Positions 58,869 through 64,000 of a stretch of DNA of 64,000 nucleotides are shown here, piece after piece. Under the pieces are notes generated by a model. That model saw only the letters and a program-made list of their open reading frames with translations, searched no databases and had not been told where the DNA came from. Every line of letters begins with the position of its first letter. The stretch's first letter is position 1. This stretch comes from Haloferula sp. BvORR071 (GTDB lineage Bacteria; Verrucomicrobiota; Verrucomicrobiia; Verrucomicrobiales; Akkermansiaceae), in contig NZ_BATP01000060.1 of assembly GCF_000739615.1 (NCBI RefSeq), forward strand, positions 124,001 through 188,000, in the 5' to 3' direction. The position numbers and the translations under genes are program-made.

Positions 58869-60867
58869 GGGATCTCGGGGTGCTAGGTTGAGCCGTGGCC
58901 TTGGGCCGCATGGCTTGGTCGATCTGGTATTGGAGGGGGCCGCCGCGGAAGGGCGCGTAGCCGGTGCCGAGAACCATCGCGAGGTCGATGTCATCGGCGG
59001 TGTCCGCGACGTGTTCGTTGAGGCAGAGACGGGCTTCGTCGCTCATGCTGCGGGCGAGGAGCGCCGCGGTATCGGCGGGTGCCGCTTGATTGCCGGTGCG
59101 GAGATTGAGAGCGGCGGGATTTGGTGTGGTACGATGACCCTCGTAGCTGTAGAAGCCGGATCCGGACTTGCGGCCGAGATGACCGCCGGCGATGAGCTTG
59201 TCGAGCAAGGCGGGCACGCTCATGCGCTCGGGGAAGGCCTCGGCGAGGGTGCGGGCGACATGGGCGGCGACATCGAGGCCGACTTCATCGAGCAGGCGCA
59301 GCGGGCCCATCGGCATGCCGAAGTCGAGCATCGCGTCGTCGATAGCCTTGGGATCGCCGCCGCGTTCGAAGAGCTTCGCGGCCTCCACGAGGTAGGGCAT
59401 CAGGATGCGGTTGACGAGGAAGCCCGGGGCGTCCTGGACCACCACCGGCAGCTTGCCGATCGAGCGGACGAAGGCGACGGCGGTGGCGAGGGTGGCGTCC
59501 GAGGTCTGCGGGGTGCGGACCACCTCCACCAGTTGCATGCGGTGCACTGGATTGAAGAAGTGCAGCCCGACAAGGCGTTCGGGATTGCCAACCACCTCGG
59601 CGAGTTCGTGCACCGGCAGGGCCGAGGTATTGGTGGCGAGGATGGTGTCCGGACGGGTGCGGGCGGCGAGATCGGCGAAGACCTTCTTCTTGATGTCCAG
59701 TCGCTCGACCGCTGCTTCGATGACCAAATCGCAGCGGTCGAGCGGGACTGGGACAGCAGAGGGAAGAATCCGATCGAGCCCGCGCTGGGTCTCGGTAGGG
59801 GTGAAGACCCGGCGATTACGGGCTTCATCGTAGTTCTTTGCGATGGCCCTGATACCCTTGGCGATGGCCTCGTCATTGATGTCGCGCAGGACCACCTCAT
59901 GGCCGCGGGCACTGAGCCAATAAGCGATGCCCGCCCCCATGACCCCGGCACCAATGACGGCGCAGCGGCCGACCTTATGCGGTTCGGCCTGCACGATGCG
60001 GTGCTTCTTGGCGCGTTCCTGCAGGAGGAAGAGGCGCATGAGCTGGTGGGTCTCGGGGCGCGGGGCGAGTTGCAAGATGGCATCGCGCTCGCGCTTGAAG
60101 CCTTCCTCGAGCGGGCCGTGGCAGGATTGGATGGCCACCTCGAGAGCGGCTTCGGGCCCCGGGTAGAGGCCGCGGGTCTTTTCTAGCAGAGCCTTGCGGG
60201 CCTTCTTGCCGATCAGCGGTGCGACGATGCCATTGTGAAGGAGCGGGCGATGGGGCAGGCGGCGTTTGCCGCGTTTGAAGAAGGTCAGCGCGTAGGCTTC
60301 AAGGTTCTCCTGCGGGACCACGGCATCGACGATGCCCTTCGACTTTGCGGCCTTCGCGACCATGATCTTGCCGCCGAGGATGAGGGGCAGCGCCGTGGGC
60401 AGGCCGATGAGGCGGGGCAATCGCGTGGTGCCGCCCCAGGCGGGCAGGATGCCGAGGTTGGTCTCCGGCAGGCCGATCTTGGTGGCGGACGCATCGCTGG
60501 CCACGCGCCAATCGCAGGCGAGGGCGAGCTCAAGTCCGCCGCCGACGCAGGCACCGTGGATCGCGGCAACGGTCGGGAAGGGGAGCTTGGCGAGCTTCTG
60601 GAAGGTGGCTTGGCCGAGTTCGATCAGGTCGCGGAGATCTGAACCTTGGGCAGAACTGAGTGCCTTGAGGTCGGCGCCAGCGATGAAGATGGTCGGCTTG
60701 GCCGAGCGGATCAGCAGGCCTTGCAACTCGGGATGGGCGGAGAGCGCATCGAGCTTCGCGGAGAGTTCCACGAGCGCGTCGCGGTCGAAGATGTTCGCCG
60801 AGGAGCCTTCGCGGTCGAAGGTCAGGACGCCGTGGCGGTCTTGGATCTGGAAGTGGAGATGGTTCAT
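58831..60867 (-). CDS. Multifunctional enoyl-CoA hydratase / 3-hydroxyacyl-CoA dehydrogenase (FadB/FadJ type)
   Basis: 678 residues. The enoyl-CoA hydratase/isomerase domain (about 1-200) has the oxyanion loop FIAGADL, GACVGGGLELA with E113, and LPETNLG with E135, so both catalytic Glu are present. A linker leads to a Rossmann dehydrogenase domain (G306, G308, G311 in VIGAGVMGAGIAY; GLHFFNPVHRM with the catalytic His; LAMVLGTGYAPFRGGPLQY near the end). It performs steps two and three of beta-oxidation. The next gene upstream is the thiolase (8-bp gap). Confidence 0.93.
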   Translation of the reverse strand: MNHLHFQIQDRHGVLTFDREGSSANIFDRDALVELSAKLDALSAHPELQGLLIRSAKPTIFIAGADLKALSSAQGSDLRDLIELGQATFQKLAKLPFPTVAAIHGACVGGGLELALACDWRVASDASATKIGLPETNLGILPAWGGTTRLPRLIGLPTALPLILGGKIMVAKAAKSKGIVDAVVPQENLEAYALTFFKRGKRRLPHRPLLHNGIVAPLIGKKARKALLEKTRGLYPGPEAALEVAIQSCHGPLEEGFKRERDAILQLAPRPETHQLMRLFLLQERAKKHRIVQAEPHKVGRCAVIGAGVMGAGIAYWLSARGHEVVLRDINDEAIAKGIRAIAKNYDEARNRRVFTPTETQRGLDRILPSAVPVPLDRCDLVIEAAVERLDIKKKVFADLAARTRPDTILATNTSALPVHELAEVVGNPERLVGLHFFNPVHRMQLVEVVRTPQTSDATLATAVAFVRSIGKLPVVVQDAPGFLVNRILMPYLVEAAKLFERGGDPKAIDDAMLDFGMPMGPLRLLDEVGLDVAAHVARTLAEAFPERMSVPALLDKLIAGGHLGRKSGSGFYSYEGHRTTPNPAALNLRTGNQAAPADTAALLARSMSDEARLCLNEHVADTADDIDLAMVLGTGYAPFRGGPLQYQIDQAMRPKATAQPSTPRSHESFTHATHRHS

Positions 60868-60875
60868 GGCAATGG

Positions 60876-62135
60876 TCAGTTGTGTTCGAGCCAGAGGGCG
60901 GCTCCTTGGCCGCCACCGACGCAGGCGCTGATCAAGGCGCGCTTGCCGCCGGTTTCGCGGAGTTGATGAAGAGCGGTTAGCGCAAGGCGGGCACCGGTGG
61001 CGCCGACCGGGTGGCCGAGGGCGATCGAGCCGCCGCGGCGGTTGAGCTTTTCGGGCGGGATCTCGACCGGGTGGAGGTTGTGGCCGGACTTCGCGGGCTC
61101 CTTGAGTGCGGCGAGCACGGCGAGAACCTGCGCGGCGAAAGCTTCGTTGATCTCCACGAGATCGGCATCCTCGGGAGAAAGACCGGTGAGCTGGCGGGCA
61201 AGGGCGATGGCGTGCACGGGGCCGAGGCCCATACGCTTGGGATCGCAGCCGCTGTAGGCGTAGCCGGTGAGGCGGCCCAGCGGTTCAATGCCGAGGCGTT
61301 TGACTGCAGACTCGCTGCCGACCAAGAGGGCAACCGCGCCATCGGTGATCTGCGAGCTATTGCCCGCGGTGACGCTACCGGTCTGGCGGTCGAAGATCGG
61401 CTTGAGCTTGGCCAGCTTTTCGGGAGTCGAGTCCTCGCGGATGCCGTTGTCCTGCATCACGGCGTGGCCGGGCAGATGCACGGGGGCAATTTCTTCCGCG
61501 AGCTTGTCGCGGGCGGCGATGGCCTTGCGGTGAGACTCTGCGGCGAAGGCATCCTGCATCTCACGGGTCAGGTGATATTCGCGGGCAAGGATCTCAGCGG
61601 TGTCGCCCATGATCATGCCACTGTAGGGATCGGTGAGGCCAAGTTGCAGGCCGACGCGGGGCTTAAAGTCACTGGGGCGGAAGCCGGCGATGGCGGTGAT
61701 CTTCTGGCCGGTCTGCTTGGCCTTCGCGAGTTCTCCGAACTTCAGCGCGCTGGCGTGCGAGAACATCATTGGCACGCTCGACATGCTCTCGGTGCCGCCG
61801 ACGAGGAAGAGATCGCCCATGCCGGCCGCCATGCGCTGGTGGGCGGCGGTGATCGCTTCCATGCCGGAGGCGCAGTTGCGGTGCACGGTGGCGGCTGGGA
61901 TGTGCTGCGGGATGCCGGAGCGCAGGGCGATGATGCGCGCGACGTTGGCAGCATCTGCAGGCTGGGCGACGCAGCCGAAGATGACTTCATCAATCAAGGC
62001 GGGGTCGATGCCGGTGCGTAGCAGCAGCGAGGTACAGGCGTGGCGGCCGAGGTCGTCCGCGCTCAGTCCATCGAAGTCCGAGCCCAAGCGGCAGAAGGGC
62101 GTCCGGAGTCCGGCAATGATATGGAGATCACTCAT
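60876..62135 (-). CDS. Thiolase (acetyl-CoA acyltransferase, FadA/FadI type)
   Basis: 419 residues with all thiolase landmarks: nucleophile C88 in HRNCASGMEA, H375 in ALGHPVGATGA and C405 in SACVGGGQG. VEINEAFAAQ precedes the substrate pocket. It performs the last step of beta-oxidation, releasing acetyl-CoA. The order ligase-thiolase-multifunctional protein-dehydrogenase makes one functional operon. Confidence 0.93.
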   Translation of the reverse strand: MSDLHIIAGLRTPFCRLGSDFDGLSADDLGRHACTSLLLRTGIDPALIDEVIFGCVAQPADAANVARIIALRSGIPQHIPAATVHRNCASGMEAITAAHQRMAAGMGDLFLVGGTESMSSVPMMFSHASALKFGELAKAKQTGQKITAIAGFRPSDFKPRVGLQLGLTDPYSGMIMGDTAEILAREYHLTREMQDAFAAESHRKAIAARDKLAEEIAPVHLPGHAVMQDNGIREDSTPEKLAKLKPIFDRQTGSVTAGNSSQITDGAVALLVGSESAVKRLGIEPLGRLTGYAYSGCDPKRMGLGPVHAIALARQLTGLSPEDADLVEINEAFAAQVLAVLAALKEPAKSGHNLHPVEIPPEKLNRRGGSIALGHPVGATGARLALTALHQLRETGGKRALISACVGGGQGAALWLEHN

Positions 62136-62147
62136 GGCAGGGTTCAG

Positions 62148-63611
62148 TTAGTTTTCGAGGGTCGGCCGGTGATCGACCAGTTTCTGCTCCTTGAGTTCCT
62201 TGCCCACGCCCTGCAGTTGGCGGATCTCGTCCCAGGAGTGGAAGACGATGTCATTCGGCGTGAACTCGACCGCTTGGCCGAAGCGGTTGCTGATGCGCTG
62301 CTTGAGGACATTGCGATCGCAGCCGTTGGAAGGCGCGGCGTGGACCAGCACGAGGTCGCTTTCGAGCGGGTCGTCGTTGCGCTTCTTGAGCTCGATCTGC
62401 CAGGCGCCGAGGCCTTCGGTATCGTCGAGCAAGTTCTCCAGCGCGTTGAAGTCGACCATGGTGCCCTTGAGCTTGCCGATGTTCAGGCGACGGATGTCGG
62501 AGACGCGGGAGATCTTGCCTAACAAGCGCGGACAGGTTCGGCCGCAGCAGGGGCACTTCTCCCAAGTGAGGCCACCCTCCACGAGATCGCCGGTGCGGTA
62601 GCGGATGACCACGGTGCCGCGTGCATCCAGCGGCGTGCAGACGATCTCACCGGGATGGCCGTCGGGCACACGCTCGCCGGTCTCAGGATCGATGATCTCG
62701 ATGAAGGTCATGTCCGGATAGATGTGGTAGCCGGTGGGCTTGCCACCCTTCTCCGGCATGCATTCGATCCAGGCCATCTTTGCTTCGGTGAAGCCGTAGG
62801 TGGCCATGATCGCGACATCGGGTGCGCCGAGTTCCGCACAGAGCGCGGCGAGCTTCTTGCGCATGCCATTCGGGACCTTCTCGCCGCCGAGCACCACGCG
62901 CTTGAGATTCGGCCACTGGATCTTCTCCGCTGCCGATTGTTGGAGCAGGTGATAGAAGAAGGTCGGCATCGCGATGATCGCGTCCGGCTGGACCTTGCCG
63001 ATCAGGCGCAGGTTGCCATCGGTACCCATGGTCTTGCCCCCGCCGGTGGAGAGCATGAAGGTATTGAATCCGGTGCCCGCATGGTGGGCCAACCAGAAGG
63101 CGAGGTGCGGCGCGAAGGGGAAGGCATTGATGTGCCGCCAGGAAGGATCGGAATTGGCGAGCTCCATCATGCGGCGGCCGCCTTCCTCCAGGTTCGCGAT
63201 GTCGTGCTTCGTGTAGAGGAAAGGCACCGGTGCGGCGCTGCGGCCGGTGGTGCTGGTCATCAGGATCGGCCTGAGTTCTTCCTCCAGCATTTGCTTGGTG
63301 GCGGCGGGGCCGTGCGTGAGAGCATGGCGGATGCTCGACCACTGGTGCCTGAGGGCGGACTCGTCCGGGATGATGACGAAGTCCTTGGGGTTCTCTAACA
63401 GCCGCTTCGAGGTGAAGGGCAACTTTGCCAGGTCGTCGGTGCCGCGAATGTCACCGGCTTCGATGCCGTGCTCGCGGAAGAGCTTCGAGTAATAGGCCGT
63501 GAATGGCACCACACGGTCGTGCAGGAGGCGCCTCAAGAGCACGTCCTGGCGGAAGTGGGTTTCGTCACGCGACGTCGTGGCCCACCATGGATATGTAGGG
63601 CGAGGTTTCAT
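62148..63611 (-). CDS. Acyl-CoA ligase, phenylacetate-CoA-ligase-like
   Basis: 487 residues from the ATG at 63611 (overlapping the end of the patatin-like gene by 47 bp). The ANL-family P-loop reads TSTTGRSAAPV, followed by YGFTEAKMAWIE and the hinge region YRTGDLVEGG. A four-Cys cluster (CPCCGRTCPR) precedes the C-terminal domain, as in PaaK-like ligases. It is shorter than long-chain FadD proteins. It probably activates the fatty acids that the neighbouring patatin-like enzyme releases; aromatic acids remain possible. Ends 12 bp before the thiolase. Confidence 0.82.
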   Translation of the reverse strand: MKPRPTYPWWATTSRDETHFRQDVLLRRLLHDRVVPFTAYYSKLFREHGIEAGDIRGTDDLAKLPFTSKRLLENPKDFVIIPDESALRHQWSSIRHALTHGPAATKQMLEEELRPILMTSTTGRSAAPVPFLYTKHDIANLEEGGRRMMELANSDPSWRHINAFPFAPHLAFWLAHHAGTGFNTFMLSTGGGKTMGTDGNLRLIGKVQPDAIIAMPTFFYHLLQQSAAEKIQWPNLKRVVLGGEKVPNGMRKKLAALCAELGAPDVAIMATYGFTEAKMAWIECMPEKGGKPTGYHIYPDMTFIEIIDPETGERVPDGHPGEIVCTPLDARGTVVIRYRTGDLVEGGLTWEKCPCCGRTCPRLLGKISRVSDIRRLNIGKLKGTMVDFNALENLLDDTEGLGAWQIELKKRNDDPLESDLVLVHAAPSNGCDRNVLKQRISNRFGQAVEFTPNDIVFHSWDEIRQLQGVGKELKEQKLVDHRPTLEN

Positions 63612-64000
63612 GGGTCTGACGGAAATCGGGGCGCAGCAGGGCGCGGATCTCATCGAGGTTCTCGGTCGCGACCTTGCGGCCGGCATCGATGAAGCGCCGG
63701 AACCCGGCATAGTCATGCCAGGGCGCGAAGAAATGCTCAGGGCGCAGGCAGAGGTCGGCGCGCTTGCAAGACTCGTGGGCCAGGCGGATCTGTGCGGCGC
63801 GGATGCCCTGGCGGAAGGTGTCGATCATGTTGCCCTTGGCGAGGAGGTTGACGTTGCCGTTGAGGGTGCGGCCGAAGCGCTTGAGCCAGCTTGGTGGTGG
63901 CTCGTCATCGTTGCGGCAGAGGCCTTCATCCACGTCTTGGAAGGTCGGCACCACGGAGACGGCGAGGACTCGGTCGACGTCGGCGAACTTGTGCAACGCT
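63565..64000 (-). CDS. Patatin-like phospholipase, C-terminal part (5' end outside window)
   Basis: The frame is open to the last base of the window; only the final ~144 residues are present. The text DVDEGLCRNDDEPPPSW..., a basic helix (NVNLLAKGNMIDTFRQGIRAAQIRLAHES) and FFAPWHDYAGFRRFIDAGRKVA resemble the end of patatin-type acyl hydrolases; the Gly-x-Ser-x-Gly and Asp motifs would lie outside the window, so the call is tentative. It overlaps the ligase start by 47 bp and starts the visible part of the fatty-acid operon. Confidence 0.6.
   Translation of the reverse strand, partial: ALHKFADVDRVLAVSVVPTFQDVDEGLCRNDDEPPPSWLKRFGRTLNGNVNLLAKGNMIDTFRQGIRAAQIRLAHESCKRADLCLRPEHFFAPWHDYAGFRRFIDAGRKVATENLDEIRALLRPDFRQTHETSPYISMVGHDVA

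Noticed and set aside
58450-60186. 578-residue open frame antisense to the beta-oxidation genes
   Set aside because: It covers two clearly coding opposite genes with intact catalytic motifs.
1-64000. tRNA genes, CRISPR arrays or prophage
   Set aside because: No T-loop-like text in non-coding DNA, no regular repeat-spacer series and no phage structural genes were seen.

Overview
The window looks like chromosomal DNA of a Verrucomicrobiota bacterium, probably near Luteolibacter or Haloferula. This is inferred from gene content, not from a marker gene. The evidence is a DUF1592/DUF1552 pair, a DUF1080 protein, a Minf_1886-type protein, a PEP-CTERM protein, a delta-60-repeat protein, several proteins starting with an NPYxxP motif, and many secreted glycoside hydrolases in G+C-rich DNA. 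No tRNA, rRNA, CRISPR array, phage or plasmid gene was seen.

Layout. 1-2.9 kb: the C-terminal end of SMC, a secreted coiled-coil protein, a CYTH phosphatase and a DUF1080 protein. 2.9-8.5 kb: a giant secreted LamG/CotH/lamin-tail protein bracketed by two paralogous genes, one of which has lost its membrane segments. 8.5-19.5 kb: a carbohydrate region with a GntR regulator, a sialidase-like protein, a PfkB kinase, a GH2 enzyme, a clan GH-A hydrolase and a frameshifted alpha-galactosidase-like gene. 19.6-23.8 kb: a delta-60-repeat protein, an ECF sigma factor and its probable anti-sigma partner. 23.9-34.6 kb: an acetyltransferase, a HEAT-like secreted protein, an RlmI-like methyltransferase, a PEP-CTERM protein, an esterase and the DUF1592-DUF1552 operon. 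34.7-41.4 kb: a YbbP/YbbA-type ABC exporter divergent from a TesA-like esterase, an RNase Z-like hydrolase and a RAYT element with inverted REP arms. 41.5-50.9 kb: a cell-envelope block with two PBP1-type proteins, two HtrA-like proteins, HemQ, a ferredoxin and a DciA-like protein. 51.2-53.8 kb: a three-gene operon of unknown secreted proteins. 54-57 kb: a HAD-NUDIX fusion and small membrane proteins. 57-64 kb: a fatty-acid beta-oxidation operon running on past the right edge.

The most interesting stretch is 41.5-48.1 kb. An intact bifunctional penicillin-binding protein is followed by a paralog that keeps the glycosyltransferase but has lost all three transpeptidase motifs. Across one 100-bp divergent intergenic region, an intact HtrA-like protease is followed by a paralog lacking the catalytic His, with Cys in place of Ser and with its PDZ domain placed inside the protease domain. 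These are two active/inactive enzyme pairs back to back. The three-gene secreted operon at 51.2-53.8 kb, with 4-bp overlaps and no recognisable domains, is the best candidate for an undescribed system.

Terminators are clear after SMC, DUF1080, the GH2 operon, the 34.0-kb gene, the ABC exporter and the HtrA/HemQ pair. Positions were read by eye; domain assignments rest on motifs and recall of families, not on database searches.
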